DNA of 35,711 bases from CAYGZQ01 sp964354375 [NCBI: uncultured Planctomycetota bacterium] (GCA_964354375.1 CAYGZQ010000043.1:1-35711), one strand, 5' to 3'. Shown: positions 17,644 through 26,304, counted from the stretch's first letter. Numbers and translations are program-made. The notes: generated by a model from the sequence alone, not told the origin.

Positions 17644-18426
17644 CTAGACCCTCAGAAGCGGCGTATTCTCGATATTCACTCTTGTGAGGTTGACGCTCTC
17701 CGTGTCTGTGACCAGGTAGGTGTCCTCGTAGTGAGCCGCCAATCCGCCGTCGGCGGTGACAACCGTCCAGCCGTCGTCCAGCGTCGCGATATGGTATCCC
17801 TTCTCGCAGACCATGGTCTCTATCGCGAGCACCATCCCGGGGAGAATCTCCGGACCGGTCCGGGGTGTCCCGTAGTTGAAAATCGGAGGTTCCTCGTGGA
17901 GGCTGAATCCGACTCCGTGACCGTAGAGGTGCCTCACCACGGAGAAACCGGGCTTCTCGGCGGTTCGCTGGATTGCAGCGGAGATATCTCCGACGTGTTT
18001 CCCTGCAACAGCCTTTTGAGCCCCCGCGAAGAGAGCCTGTCGCGTGGCTTCCATCAACTTCAAAGCCGTGTCGCTGACATCGCCCACCGCCACGGTGAAC
18101 GCGGCGTCTGAATGATAACCCTTGTATTTCGCCCCGCAGTCCACGGACACGATGTCGCCGCTCTTGAAACGTCTCGGGCCCGGAATCCCGTGCACGACCT
18201 CCTCGTTTATCGATACGCAGCACGTGGCCGGGTAGTCGGGATCGCCCCTTACGCCCTTGAAGGCCGGCAGCGCGCCTCTCGAGCGGATCATCTCCTCCGC
18301 GATCCGATCCACCTCACCGGTCGTCACGCCCTCCCGGATGATCGTCTTAAGGTGCTCCTCAACGTCGTGGAGTATGTCGCAGGACTGCCTTATGAACTTC
18401 AACTGGCGCTCGTTGTACGTGGGCAT
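17644..18426 (-). CDS. map: methionine aminopeptidase, type I
   Basis: 260 residues, standard for the bacterial type I enzyme that removes the initiator Met from nascent proteins in the cytoplasm. All five metal ligands are visible: Asp96 (SVDCGA), Asp107 (HSDAAF), His170 (YGHGVG), Glu203 (AIETM), Glu234 (HYEDT). Substrate-site His79 lies in VHGIPG. No N-terminal zinc-finger extension. It has no obvious ribosome site; the predicted transcript leader from the promoter at 18454 is only about 20 bases. It runs convergent with the YvcK-like gene and divergent from the kinase cluster. Confidence 0.96.
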   Translation of the reverse strand: MPTYNERQLKFIRQSCDILHDVEEHLKTIIREGVTTGEVDRIAEEMIRSRGALPAFKGVRGDPDYPATCCVSINEEVVHGIPGPRRFKSGDIVSVDCGAKYKGYHSDAAFTVAVGDVSDTALKLMEATRQALFAGAQKAVAGKHVGDISAAIQRTAEKPGFSVVRHLYGHGVGFSLHEEPPIFNYGTPRTGPEILPGMVLAIETMVCEKGYHIATLDDGWTVVTADGGLAAHYEDTYLVTDTESVNLTRVNIENTPLLRV

Positions 18427-18453
18427 TTCGGTGGTGAATCGATGGGTTCAGGA

Positions 18454-18462
18454 ATATTAGCA
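18454..18462 (-). promoter_or_regulatory. extended -10 promoter for map
   Basis: On the minus strand TGC followed by TAATAT (hexamer at 18459-18454), about 28 bases before the map start codon. No good -35 is seen. Confidence 0.45.
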
Positions 18463-18512
18463 CGTACTGGGGGTTTTGGGGTAGGTCGGGCAATGAACTA
18501 AGGGAGGCTGGA

Positions 18513-18521
18513 TGTTATAAT
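18513..18521 (+). promoter_or_regulatory. extended -10 promoter for the kinase/LPS cluster
   Basis: TGT followed by a perfect TATAAT (18516-18521), 38 bases before the ATG at 18559. It is nearly the same 11-base string (ATGTTATAATT) as the gpmI promoter. Confidence 0.6.
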
Positions 18522-18558
18522 TCATAATGATGCCTAGCCTGTGCGGGCGGATCGTGGC

Positions 18559-18945
18559 ATGAGCACTCTGGACGAATTCACGCGATCGATGAGAGACCTC
18601 TACCAGCGACTCACGGTAAGCGGGAGACGCGCGGCTGCGGTCACGCGCCTGAGAATGGAGCTTGCGGGCCTGGACAGGCAGCGAAGGGAGCGTTTCGGGA
18701 ATCTCGGCGAGAGGGTCGATGAGCTCAGACGGGCCGGGGCCATTAACGATGCCGGGCTGATCGGGCTGCTCGAGGAGGATTTCGAGAACATCGACCGACT
18801 GAGAAAGAGAATCCAGGAGACAATGGACTCCATACAGGAGCTCAACCTGGATGAGTCTTATGTCGAGGAGGTCTCGGAACCGGCGACTGAGGAGACGACC
18901 CGGGAGAAACCTGAGAACCTGCTGGACAGTTTCGGGGTCTTGTAG
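18559..18945 (+). CDS. small coiled-coil protein, function unknown
   Basis: 128 residues from the ATG at 18559 (MSTLDEFTRSM), chosen over a GTG 18 bases upstream because GGGCGG lies at the right distance. Residues about 10-100 are charged, with heptad-like Leu spacing (RLRMELAGLDRQRRERFGNL, LLEEDFENIDRLRKRI), so a soluble coiled coil or helical bundle. The tail is acidic and Thr/Glu-rich (EVSEPATEETTREKPENL), which could be a phosphorylation target of the kinase encoded next. That is inference only. No family recognised. It is the first gene of the kinase/LPS cluster, 61 bases before the kinase. Confidence 0.65.
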   Translation: MSTLDEFTRSMRDLYQRLTVSGRRAAAVTRLRMELAGLDRQRRERFGNLGERVDELRRAGAINDAGLIGLLEEDFENIDRLRKRIQETMDSIQELNLDESYVEEVSEPATEETTREKPENLLDSFGVL

Positions 18946-19006
18946 ATGTGAACGGACTTCCGGCGGCCTCGGTATTTGTATTTCAACGTCCGAATCCCCA
19001 TTCTAA

Positions 19007-21262
19007 ATGAAACGTTACCGGATAATCTCGGAACTCGGAAAGGGCGCGACCGGTGTCGTCTTCAGGGCGGTTCGCGCCGAAGACGGCTCCACGGTGGCCC
19101 TCAAGAAACTGGTCCTGCCGGGACATCTCGACGCGCGCGAGGAGGAGGAGTTCGTCAAGCGCTTCAAGGCGGAAGCGAAGGCCGCGGAGGTCCTGAATCA
19201 TCCCGGCATTGTGAAGGCGCTCGACTGCGGACTCGATGAGGGCACGCTGTACATAGCCTACGAGCTCATCGAAGGGGTCACGGTGGAGGACGCAGTCAAG
19301 TCGGGACGGAAATTCGCCCCGGACGAGATAGCGGACATAATCGCCCAGGCATCGGAAGCCCTCGAGCACGCTCACCAGCAGGGGATCGTGCATCGGGATC
19401 TTTCGCCAGGGAATATTTTTCTCACCAACGAAGGCAAGATCCGGATCACGGACTTCGGGGTGGCGGGCTTCACGTCCAAGGCCACACTGACGTCGGGCAG
19501 CGAGTCGATCGTCGGCACGCCCGGCTACATGGCTCCCGAGCAGATCACGGGTGGAGAGGCCGACCCCAGGAGCGATATTTTTTCTCTTGGCTGCGTAGCG
19601 TACGAGCTTCTCACCGGCAAATCCCCGTTCGGAGGGCAGAACCTGGCCCAGATAGTCAATCGGGTGATCAATGAGCAGCCGGCTCCGATCCGCGAGACAG
19701 ACCCGCGGGTTCCCGTATCGCTTGAGGAGATCGTGTTCCGGATGCTGGCGAAGAATCCGGATTACAGGTACCAGAGCATGAAGGAGGTCCATGCGGCGGC
19801 CCAGAGGGTGCTGGCGGAAGTGCCCAGGATGACGAGGGGGTCGAAACCGGGCGAGGCGGTGCACGCTCCGATTCTGGCGGTCGTAGAGGGGCCTCATAAG
19901 GGCGAGGAATATGATCTGCTGCCGACGGTCACGACGATCGGGCGGGCCGTGGGGGATGTCCTGTTGTCGCGGGACCCGCTTGTCAGCCAGCAGCACGCCT
20001 GGGTCACAAGGGAAGAGACTGGATGGGTATTGTACGACGCCGACACCGAGAGCGGGACTCTTCTGAACGGGGAGCGCATCGAGCGGGAGGAAATTTTCGC
20101 AGGCGATCGAATACGTTTGGGAGACACGGTGCTCGAATTCCGCGGCGCGGGCGGACATGTCGGGCCGTTCGTCGACAAAGTTGAGGGCGCTGAGGCCGCG
20201 AAAGCCGGCAAACAGGCGCTCGCAATCGCGGGAGGGAAACGCATTCAGTGGCCCCTGATCATTCTGCTTGCGATTCCGGGGATTCTGGTGCTGGCAGCGC
20301 TGGTCGTTTTCGGCCTGGTTATCCCTCACCAATACATATCAAAGCTGGACGCGGTGACGAATGACAGATGGGATTCGGGATTCAGTCGTCTCGACTCCGC
20401 GACTATCGGCACGCCCGCGTGGCTTCAGGACGCAAGCGATGTTCTGACCGAGTGGCGCGGGAATCCTCTCTTTGACAAGTCAGTGTCAGCGGATTCAACA
20501 CGGGGCGGGCCGTCCGATTTCATGGCCCCGGTGTGGATTATCGGAAGCGGAAGGATAAACAGGGAGGTCATATACAGGTTCGACTTGTTCAATCTTGCGG
20601 AAGAGTTCGCCGCAGCGGTGACGAATGTCCCTTCGAGCACCGATACATCCGGAAGTCCCGAAGTCGTGCCGCCGTCGCTTCTTGCGGTCAGAGAGATCGA
20701 GCGAAAGGTTGACGGCCTCAAAGTGCCCGCAGGCGCGACACAGGCATGGGGGGGGCGAAGAAACCAGCTTCTTTCCGTTGTGAAACGGTGGCTGGCGACA
20801 TCGGGCACGACCGTGGGCCAGACCGGTGCCTCCGGTTTCGCTGCGGAGCGCGAGTCGGCCAAGACAGCTTTGCTTAACGGCTGGTACGCATATGAAGCCG
20901 CCGGAGGTCAGTTGACTCTTCTGAGCGACGCATTCGGGCAGTTCCAGGTCTGCATCGAGACATTGACTCCCGTTCTGGACTCTCAGCCCGGCGACAAGGA
21001 TGCATTGGCGGTTCGGGGGCTGGCATACTATCTGGGAGCGGAGGTGCTTCGAGAGGCGGGCGATCAGCTCGGGCAGGAAAGATATCAGCGCGCAATCGTT
21101 TTTCTTGACAATGCGCACGGGGATCTCGCCACTATCAACCAGGACATATGGGATCGTGCGGTTCCCGGAGATTTCAAGCAGGACTTCCAGTCGCCCGCGT
21201 CGGTTCTGGCGAAGGTCAGAGCGCTGAGGCTGGTGCTTGACGGTCTTGTTCACAATCAATAG
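19007..21262 (+). CDS. eukaryote-like Ser/Thr protein kinase with FHA domain, membrane helix and extracytoplasmic domain
   Basis: 751 residues. The kinase domain (about 4-275) has all key elements: glycine loop GKGATGVV, Lys33 in ALKK, Glu56, catalytic HRDLSPGN (Asp131, Asn136; Ser replaces the usual Lys after HRDL), DFG at 149-151, GTPGYMAPEQ, and DIFSLGCVAYELLTG. An FHA domain follows at about 290-385 (TIGRAVGD, SQQHAWV, GTLLNGERI), which binds phosphothreonine peptides. A single membrane helix lies at about 413-438, then some 310 residues outside the cytoplasm with helical, TPR-like character. The design is a transmembrane sensor kinase with its own phosphopeptide reader. No clear ribosome site precedes the ATG. 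It stands directly before lptC. Confidence 0.94.
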   Translation: MKRYRIISELGKGATGVVFRAVRAEDGSTVALKKLVLPGHLDAREEEEFVKRFKAEAKAAEVLNHPGIVKALDCGLDEGTLYIAYELIEGVTVEDAVKSGRKFAPDEIADIIAQASEALEHAHQQGIVHRDLSPGNIFLTNEGKIRITDFGVAGFTSKATLTSGSESIVGTPGYMAPEQITGGEADPRSDIFSLGCVAYELLTGKSPFGGQNLAQIVNRVINEQPAPIRETDPRVPVSLEEIVFRMLAKNPDYRYQSMKEVHAAAQRVLAEVPRMTRGSKPGEAVHAPILAVVEGPHKGEEYDLLPTVTTIGRAVGDVLLSRDPLVSQQHAWVTREETGWVLYDADTESGTLLNGERIEREEIFAGDRIRLGDTVLEFRGAGGHVGPFVDKVEGAEAAKAGKQALAIAGGKRIQWPLIILLAIPGILVLAALVVFGLVIPHQYISKLDAVTNDRWDSGFSRLDSATIGTPAWLQDASDVLTEWRGNPLFDKSVSADSTRGGPSDFMAPVWIIGSGRINREVIYRFDLFNLAEEFAAAVTNVPSSTDTSGSPEVVPPSLLAVREIERKVDGLKVPAGATQAWGGRRNQLLSVVKRWLATSGTTVGQTGASGFAAERESAKTALLNGWYAYEAAGGQLTLLSDAFGQFQVCIETLTPVLDSQPGDKDALAVRGLAYYLGAEVLREAGDQLGQERYQRAIVFLDNAHGDLATINQDIWDRAVPGDFKQDFQSPASVLAKVRALRLVLDGLVHNQ

Positions 21263-21303
21263 ACAGGGTGCGAGCCGCACCGTCCTGCGGGCGATTTCGA
21301 GAA

Positions 21304-21924
21304 ATGAGAGACTTTCTGGATAAATATCTCCCTCCGCTTCTGTGGACCCTTGTCATCGCCCTCGCGACATGGGGCAGTTGGGTCATGGTCACCGGAGGGG
21401 GACCGGCCGAGGTGCCGGAAGGTCCGCCGAAGAACGAGCCTGTGCAGACCATTCCGCCCGCGATCATCGATCGACCGATGCTTCAGGAGATCACAGCCGA
21501 TGGCTCCGTGACATGGACCTTATACCTTGATCGTATCGTCAGGGAAGAGGATTCCGTCATGGAGCTGGCCAGGCCGAGGGCACTCTACCAGTTTCAGTCG
21601 GGCGAGGTCCTGGAGGTCACCAGCGATACGGGCACTTACGACGAGAATGCGCGTGTGCTGGAGCTCGGCGGGAATGTGACAGGTCATGCGCGACAGGGCA
21701 AGTTCGAGCTGACGGCGGGCCGGATGATCTGGGACGCCAATGCGGGCATGCTGAGCGCATCCGAGGGAATCGAGATCGTAAGAGAGGGTGTCGTTTTCAG
21801 GGGAGAAAGCGTCATGCTCGATCTCTCCGAAGGTTTCACACGCATGGAGATCGAAGGTGGAGAGGATGGCGTCCAGGTGTCCTCGACAGAGGGCGCTTTG
21901 GAGCAGCTCAAGAGCCTTGAATGA
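21304..21924 (+). CDS. lptC: LptC-like LPS export protein
   Basis: 206 residues from the ATG at 21304, which places the one membrane helix at about 9-29 (PPLLWTLVIALATWGSWVMV). An upstream GTG at 21268 is possible but has no merit. After a Pro-rich linker (GPPKNEPVQTIPP) the periplasmic part is a run of short beta strands: DTGTYDENARVLELGGNVT, LTAGRMIWDANAGMLSASEG, VFRGESVMLDL, the OstA-like jellyroll pattern of LptC, which receives LPS from LptBFG and hands it to LptA. Sequence conservation in this family is low, so the call rests on topology, strand pattern and neighbours such as hldA. It overlaps the next gene by ATGA. Confidence 0.75.
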   Translation: MRDFLDKYLPPLLWTLVIALATWGSWVMVTGGGPAEVPEGPPKNEPVQTIPPAIIDRPMLQEITADGSVTWTLYLDRIVREEDSVMELARPRALYQFQSGEVLEVTSDTGTYDENARVLELGGNVTGHARQGKFELTAGRMIWDANAGMLSASEGIEIVREGVVFRGESVMLDLSEGFTRMEIEGGEDGVQVSSTEGALEQLKSLE

Positions 21925-22874
21925 AACGTATGCCGTCGAGGTATAAACAGATCGATCTCTCGGGCGCCCGACTCGGTTCCATCGAGGCGAGGGGCAGCCT
22001 TGTCGAAATCGCGGACTTCCGCGATCCCGTCAGGCTCACCAGATCCCAGGCGGATGCGCTCCTTGACTCATTTCCGCCCGTACTCGCCGGCTCAGAGATT
22101 CGTGCTCTTGTTCAGAGCTTGCGCAAATCCCTCAGCAAGAAAGCTCCCCGAATCTGGACCATGGGCGCGCATCCGATCAAGGTGGGACTTTCGCGACATC
22201 TCATCGCACTGACGGAGGCCGGGTTCATCACCCATGTGGCCACAAACGGAGCCGGCGTGATCCACGACACCGAGATTGCCTGCTTCGGGCATACGTCCGA
22301 GGATGTTCCGGGCACGATCCGGGAGGGCAAGTTCGCCGTCACTAAAGAGACCGGCGAAATCATCAACAACTCGATCGATCGAGCCCGCAAGGAGCAGTTG
22401 GGCTTTGGGGAAGCTGTCGGGGAGGACATGCTCCGTCGGAAACCACCGCATGTCGAGTTCAGCCTGTCCGCAGCTTGTTACCGGCTCGGAATCCCGTTCA
22501 CAGTCCATGTCGCGATCGGCACTGACGTTAACCATATACATCCGTCCTTTGATGCGGCTGCGCTGGGTGAGGCGAGCTACCGGGATTTCAGGATTTTCGC
22601 GAACAGCGTCTCGGCCCTGCAAGGCGGAGTGATCGTGAACCTGGGGAGCGCGGTCGTGCTTCCGGTTGTGATCGAGAAGGCGATCGCCATCTGTCGAAAT
22701 TCGGGCTACGATCTCAAGGCGTTTGACGGCTATAATCTTGATTTTATCCGGCACTACCGGTCGAACTTGAATCCGGTAAGACGGGCGATCGAGTCGGGGG
22801 GCCATGCGGCCCATATTGTCGGGCATCACGAGCTGACCATCCCGCTGCTTACGGCGTTCTTGCTGTCCGAATAG
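21921..22874 (+). CDS. conserved protein resembling deoxyhypusine synthase fold, function unknown
   Basis: 317 residues, start overlapping the lptC-like stop (a second ATG at 21930 is also possible). I see a pattern parallel to deoxyhypusine synthase: VGLSRHLIALTEAGFITHV, TNGAGVIHDTEIA (like TTAGGVEEDLIK), later a GIPFTVHVAIGTD strand and GGVIVNLGSAVVLPVVIEKA. The family in eukaryotes and archaea uses NAD to modify eIF5A, which bacteria lack, so bacterial relatives must do something else. The usual catalytic Lys context is not recognisable here. NAD binding is plausible but inferred. Its place between lptC and hldA suggests a role in LPS or sugar metabolism. The homology is remote and read by eye. 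Confidence 0.55.
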   Translation: MKRMPSRYKQIDLSGARLGSIEARGSLVEIADFRDPVRLTRSQADALLDSFPPVLAGSEIRALVQSLRKSLSKKAPRIWTMGAHPIKVGLSRHLIALTEAGFITHVATNGAGVIHDTEIACFGHTSEDVPGTIREGKFAVTKETGEIINNSIDRARKEQLGFGEAVGEDMLRRKPPHVEFSLSAACYRLGIPFTVHVAIGTDVNHIHPSFDAAALGEASYRDFRIFANSVSALQGGVIVNLGSAVVLPVVIEKAIAICRNSGYDLKAFDGYNLDFIRHYRSNLNPVRRAIESGGHAAHIVGHHELTIPLLTAFLLSE

Positions 22875-22947
22875 CTGCATGGCGTATTGCACATTGCGGC
22901 AGGCGGGACTAGGCTGCTGGGGATGTCGCTGTGTTCGGGGAGGAGAA

Positions 22948-23934
22948 ATGACGTCCAACACTGAGATCGAGAAACTTATCGGGTCGCTGAAAGGCGCGCG
23001 CGTGCTCGTGATGGGCGACCTCATGCTCGACACATATCTGATCGGCAAGGCCGCACGTATAAGCCCCGAAGCTCCCGTGCCGGTCGTCAGGCTCGAAAAA
23101 AGGGATGACCGTCTCGGCGGCGCCGCGAACTGCGCGATGAATGTCGCCGCGCTGGGCGGGGAGCCGATCATGATGGGTGCGATCGGCAGGCTCGAAGCGG
23201 GGGAGAGATTCCTGAGCATCGTGCACGAGCAGGGCTTTGCGGACGACGGGATACTGGTGCATGACTATTTCATGACGACCCGCAAGGTCAGGGTTGTGGC
23301 GGACGGCCAGCAGCTCGCCCGCGTCGACGAGGAAGAGCCGCTTACGATGTCGGAGAATTTCCTGCGGAAAGCGTTGGCGTTCCTGAGCAAGACCGTACCC
23401 ACGGTGGATGCGATCGCGGTGTCGGATTATGCGAAGGGATTCGTCACGCCTGAATTCATGACCGCTTTGCACGACCTCTCAAGGCTGCACGGCATTCCTG
23501 TCCTGGTCGATCCCAAACCGGTGAATGTCGCGCTTTACAAGGGGTGCGATCTTATGAAGCCGAATCGCAAGGAGACGATGGAGCTCAGCGGGATCGAGAT
23601 TGTCGACGATCAGTCCTGCGACTCGGCCGCGCTTAACGTTATGTACCGCTATTCTCCCCGGGCGCTTCTCGTGACTCGCGGACCCGACGGCATGGACCTT
23701 TACCGCGAGGATGCGCCGCCGGTGAGAATCAGGACGCGGGTGAGCAGGATTTATGACGTATCCGGAGCGGGCGATACGGTGCTGGCGACTGTCGCCCTGG
23801 GGTACGCGAGAAAAATCGACCCGGCCGACGCCTGCCGTCTCGCAGCTGCCGCCGCAGCGGTTGCCGTGACCAAGCCGGGCACATCCACAGTGTCGCCTGA
23901 AGAGTTGGCGGAGTCTATCGGGTCCGTGTCGTAG
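22948..23934 (+). CDS. hldA: D-glycero-beta-D-manno-heptose-7-phosphate kinase (HldE domain I/HldA)
   Basis: 328 residues from the ATG at 22948, which has a strong GGGGAGGAG site; an earlier in-frame ATG at 22879 would add a Cys-rich stretch not typical of the family. PfkB/ribokinase fold. It phosphorylates heptose-7-phosphate at C1 for ADP-heptose, the LPS inner-core sugar donor. Motifs: VLVMGDLMLDTYLIG, ISPEAPVPVV (HldE-specific), RLGGAANCAMNVAALGG, SDYAKG, VDPKPVN, KPNRKE, and YDVSGAGDTV with catalytic Asp276. The nucleotidyltransferase domain of bifunctional HldE is absent, so a separate HldC-like enzyme is expected elsewhere. Confidence 0.93.
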   Translation: MTSNTEIEKLIGSLKGARVLVMGDLMLDTYLIGKAARISPEAPVPVVRLEKRDDRLGGAANCAMNVAALGGEPIMMGAIGRLEAGERFLSIVHEQGFADDGILVHDYFMTTRKVRVVADGQQLARVDEEEPLTMSENFLRKALAFLSKTVPTVDAIAVSDYAKGFVTPEFMTALHDLSRLHGIPVLVDPKPVNVALYKGCDLMKPNRKETMELSGIEIVDDQSCDSAALNVMYRYSPRALLVTRGPDGMDLYREDAPPVRIRTRVSRIYDVSGAGDTVLATVALGYARKIDPADACRLAAAAAAVAVTKPGTSTVSPEELAESIGSVS

Positions 23935-23938
23935 TCCT

Positions 23939-24009
23939 CCGGGTCCGCCCCTTTTCTAAGGGGCATTCTTTCAATTGATAAGAGCCGACTGGAAAGTCGG
24001 CGGACCCGG
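23939..24009 (+). other. predicted three-way-junction RNA structure before the DUF3084 gene
   Basis: Three perfect stems nest without gaps. Outer: CCGGGTCC (23939-23946) with GGACCCGG (24002-24009). First arm directly against it: GCCCCTT/AAGGGGC (23947-23953 with 23958-23964), loop TTCT. Then 19 single-stranded bases. Second arm: GCCGACT/AGTCGGC (23984-23990 with 23995-24001), loop GGAA, a GNRA tetraloop. It starts 5 bases after the hldA stop and ends 29 bases before the DUF3084 ATG. There is no T-run for ordinary termination. It may be a regulatory leader, a processing or stability element, or a palindromic DNA repeat. Confidence 0.6.
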
Positions 24010-24038
24010 TTTGTGTTATTGTGAGAGCGGTTCAGTGT

Positions 24039-25334
24039 ATGGGAATCAACCTGATTTTCATCCTCGCTCTTGTTATCGCCTCCGGGTTTGTGGCCTGGGC
24101 CGGCGACGTGCTCGGCCGCGTCATGGGCAAGCGACGAGTCTCTCTTCTGGGCCTGCGGCCCCGGCGCACATCGGTCCTTATCGGCGTGGTCACCGGAATG
24201 CTCATTACCTGTGGCACGATCATCGCACTTGTGCTCGCCGACAAGGACATCCGATACGCTTTGGAGAGGATGGGCGAGATACGCGAGCAGATCACCGCGC
24301 TTGTGGGTGAACGTGACAGGCTCACGGTGGAACGTGACGAAGCCAGGCAACAGAACGACAATCTCCAGACTTCCATCTACCAGTCGGAGCTGGCAATTGA
24401 AGATCTCGCCGGACAGCTTTCCACTGCTCAGGGAGAGCTTGAGGGAATGCGCACCGAGGTAGCGCAGCTCCAGACTGAGATCGCGGCTCTGCAGAGCGAG
24501 CGAGCGGATCTGCGGAAGACGGTCGGCGCCAGCGAGGCAAGGGTGGCGCAGGTGGAGGGCCAGATCGCTGAACGCGAGTCCCGACTTGCGTCGCTGAACA
24601 GGGAGATCGAGGTTAAGAACCTTCAGATTGAAAATCTGACCGGGCAGGTGCAAACGTATGAGACCGGGGAAGTCAGGGTCCCTGAGGGCCAGGAGCTTGT
24701 CGTGATCCCTGTCGACACGCGTCAGACCGTCGACAGAATCTACGATCAGCTATGGCTTTGGATCAACGCCATTCCGGGGAACTACAAGGATCCCGCGACC
24801 GGACAGCTCGTGCTCGCGGATAACGAGATAGATATTTCATCGGAGGCGTATGTGCAGGCGCTGGATGAGATCAGGGCGCTTTCGTCGGACCTGGGCATCG
24901 TGATTGTCTACGCGACAGCCAATGTTGTCGAGAACAAGCCCGTCCCGGTCAGGCTTCAGGTCACGAGCAACTACAAGGTGTTCAGCCAGGGATCGCTGAT
25001 CTACTCGGTGGTGTTCAACTCTCCCGCCGCTGGAACACAAGACCCGTACTCCGGCACCATCGCACGTTTTCTCGAGGACGCCAGGGACTACCTCGTCGGA
25101 GACAAGGGTCTTATCCCGTCGACATCCGGCGAGATTCTCCAGATACCTGCGCAGGACCTGATCAAGCTGTCGGGAGAGCTCTCCGGCGTAGGGTTCCCGG
25201 CGGAATTGAGGATTGTTGCCCTCGCCGACATCTACAAGGCCAATACCGAGATGGCGAACATTTTCAGAGCCAACCTGCTTGAATACAATGGGGATTTCGG
25301 GGTGGTAATATTGCCTGCGGCCGGATCCGAGTGA
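24039..25334 (+). CDS. DUF3084 family membrane coiled-coil protein
   Basis: 431 residues from the ATG at 24039; a GTG 18 bases upstream is the alternative. The N-terminus is the diagnostic DUF3084 pattern: a first helix (about 3-22), then AGDVLGRVMGKRRVSLLGLRPRRTSVL, here at about 21-49, then a second helix (about 47-67). Residues about 75-215 are a long coiled coil (LTVERDEARQQNDNLQ, QLQTEIAALQSERADLRKTV). The C-terminal 200 residues form a mixed alpha/beta domain with LWLWINAIPG. The family is conserved in cyanobacteria and several other phyla without proven function; topology resembles envelope scaffold proteins. The structured element at 23939-24009 lies in its leader. Confidence 0.85.
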   Translation: MGINLIFILALVIASGFVAWAGDVLGRVMGKRRVSLLGLRPRRTSVLIGVVTGMLITCGTIIALVLADKDIRYALERMGEIREQITALVGERDRLTVERDEARQQNDNLQTSIYQSELAIEDLAGQLSTAQGELEGMRTEVAQLQTEIAALQSERADLRKTVGASEARVAQVEGQIAERESRLASLNREIEVKNLQIENLTGQVQTYETGEVRVPEGQELVVIPVDTRQTVDRIYDQLWLWINAIPGNYKDPATGQLVLADNEIDISSEAYVQALDEIRALSSDLGIVIVYATANVVENKPVPVRLQVTSNYKVFSQGSLIYSVVFNSPAAGTQDPYSGTIARFLEDARDYLVGDKGLIPSTSGEILQIPAQDLIKLSGELSGVGFPAELRIVALADIYKANTEMANIFRANLLEYNGDFGVVILPAAGSE

Positions 25335-25394
25335 CGGTCGCCGGCGCAGGGGTCAAGACAACAGTCATCCTGTGAGAAACGGAGGAGAGTAGCC

Positions 25395-26297
25395 ATGAAG
25401 CACGTACTGAGTGTCAGCATCGGATCGAGCAAGCGCGACAAAACGTATGTCGGCGAATTCCTGGGGCAGGAGGTGGAGGTGGGTCGGCAGGGGACCGACG
25501 GCGACATGAAGAAAGCGGGGGAGGTTATCAGAGACCTCGACGGGAAGATCGATTGCTTCGGGCTGGGCGGAACGGACGTATATCTCTGGAGCTCCACGCG
25601 CAAATACAAAATCCGCGACGCGTGGAATATCGCGAAGAACGCGAAGAAGACACCCATTGTCGACGGCGGCGAGATCAAGCACACGCTCGAGCGCCAGGTG
25701 ATACGGGACCTCGCCGGGCAGTATGGGATCATCAAGAAGGGGGACCCGGCGCTTCTGGTGAGCGGCGTCGACCGCATCGGAATGGCCGAGGCGCTCGATG
25801 AGGTCGGGTGCGACACGATATACGGCGACTTCCTGTTCGCGCTGAAAATCAACAAGCCGATCCGGTCGCTCAAGGAGCTGAACAGGGTCGCGGCCACGCT
25901 GCTCCCGATCATGACCAAGCTCCCGTTCAAGATGCTCTACCCGACGGGTAAGAAGCAGGAGGAGTTCAAACCGAGATTTCCGGAGCAGTTCCAGCGGGCG
26001 AAGATAATCGCGGGCGATTTTCATTACATACGTAAATATATGCCGGAAGATATGTCTGGGAAGATCATCGTCACGAACACGACGACCAAAGAGGATGTCG
26101 AGCTTCTGAAGGGCAGGGGAGTGAAGACGCTCGTCACGACCACACCCCGCATGGGCGACCGCAGCTTCGGCACCAACGTCCTCCAGGCGCTGATAGTGGC
26201 GATCAGCGAGAAACGTCCCGAAAACATGAAATGGGACGACTACCTCGAGTGGATCAAAAAAATGGACCTGAAACCCAGCATCCAGGAATTGAATTAG
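25395..26297 (+). CDS. conserved protein of the family annotated as quinate 5-dehydrogenase
   Basis: 300 residues, start after GGAGGAG. It matches from end to end a family I know from Clostridia and other phyla under the name quinate 5-dehydrogenase: VSIGSSKRDK at the start, GTDGDMKKA, FGLGGTDVYL, TPIVDGGEIKHTLER, ALLVSGVDRIGMAEAL (in the place of a Rossmann nucleotide loop), YGDFLFAL, LPFKMLYPTGKKQE, IAGDFHYIRKYMP, TNTTTKEDVELLKGRGVKTLVTTTPR and the end in KPSIQELN. I know of no firm biochemical proof for quinate as substrate, and no aromatic-pathway genes are nearby. Cytoplasmic, no signal. It is followed closely by the transposase element. Confidence 0.7.
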   Translation: MKHVLSVSIGSSKRDKTYVGEFLGQEVEVGRQGTDGDMKKAGEVIRDLDGKIDCFGLGGTDVYLWSSTRKYKIRDAWNIAKNAKKTPIVDGGEIKHTLERQVIRDLAGQYGIIKKGDPALLVSGVDRIGMAEALDEVGCDTIYGDFLFALKINKPIRSLKELNRVAATLLPIMTKLPFKMLYPTGKKQEEFKPRFPEQFQRAKIIAGDFHYIRKYMPEDMSGKIIVTNTTTKEDVELLKGRGVKTLVTTTPRMGDRSFGTNVLQALIVAISEKRPENMKWDDYLEWIKKMDLKPSIQELN

Positions 26298-26304
26298 CGT
26301 TTAT

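Noticed and set aside
17636-17648. Bidirectional terminator between the convergent YvcK-like gene and map
   Set aside because: Only 4 bases separate the two stops and no hairpin with T-run is seen.
18983-20332. Antisense frame of 449 codons over the kinase gene
   Set aside because: The plus-strand kinase has complete catalytic motifs; the antisense frame has no start signal or domain.
23947-23973. Ordinary terminator after hldA
   Set aside because: The GCCCCTT hairpin is followed by ATTCTTTC, a weak T-run; the fuller three-way structure explains the sequence better.
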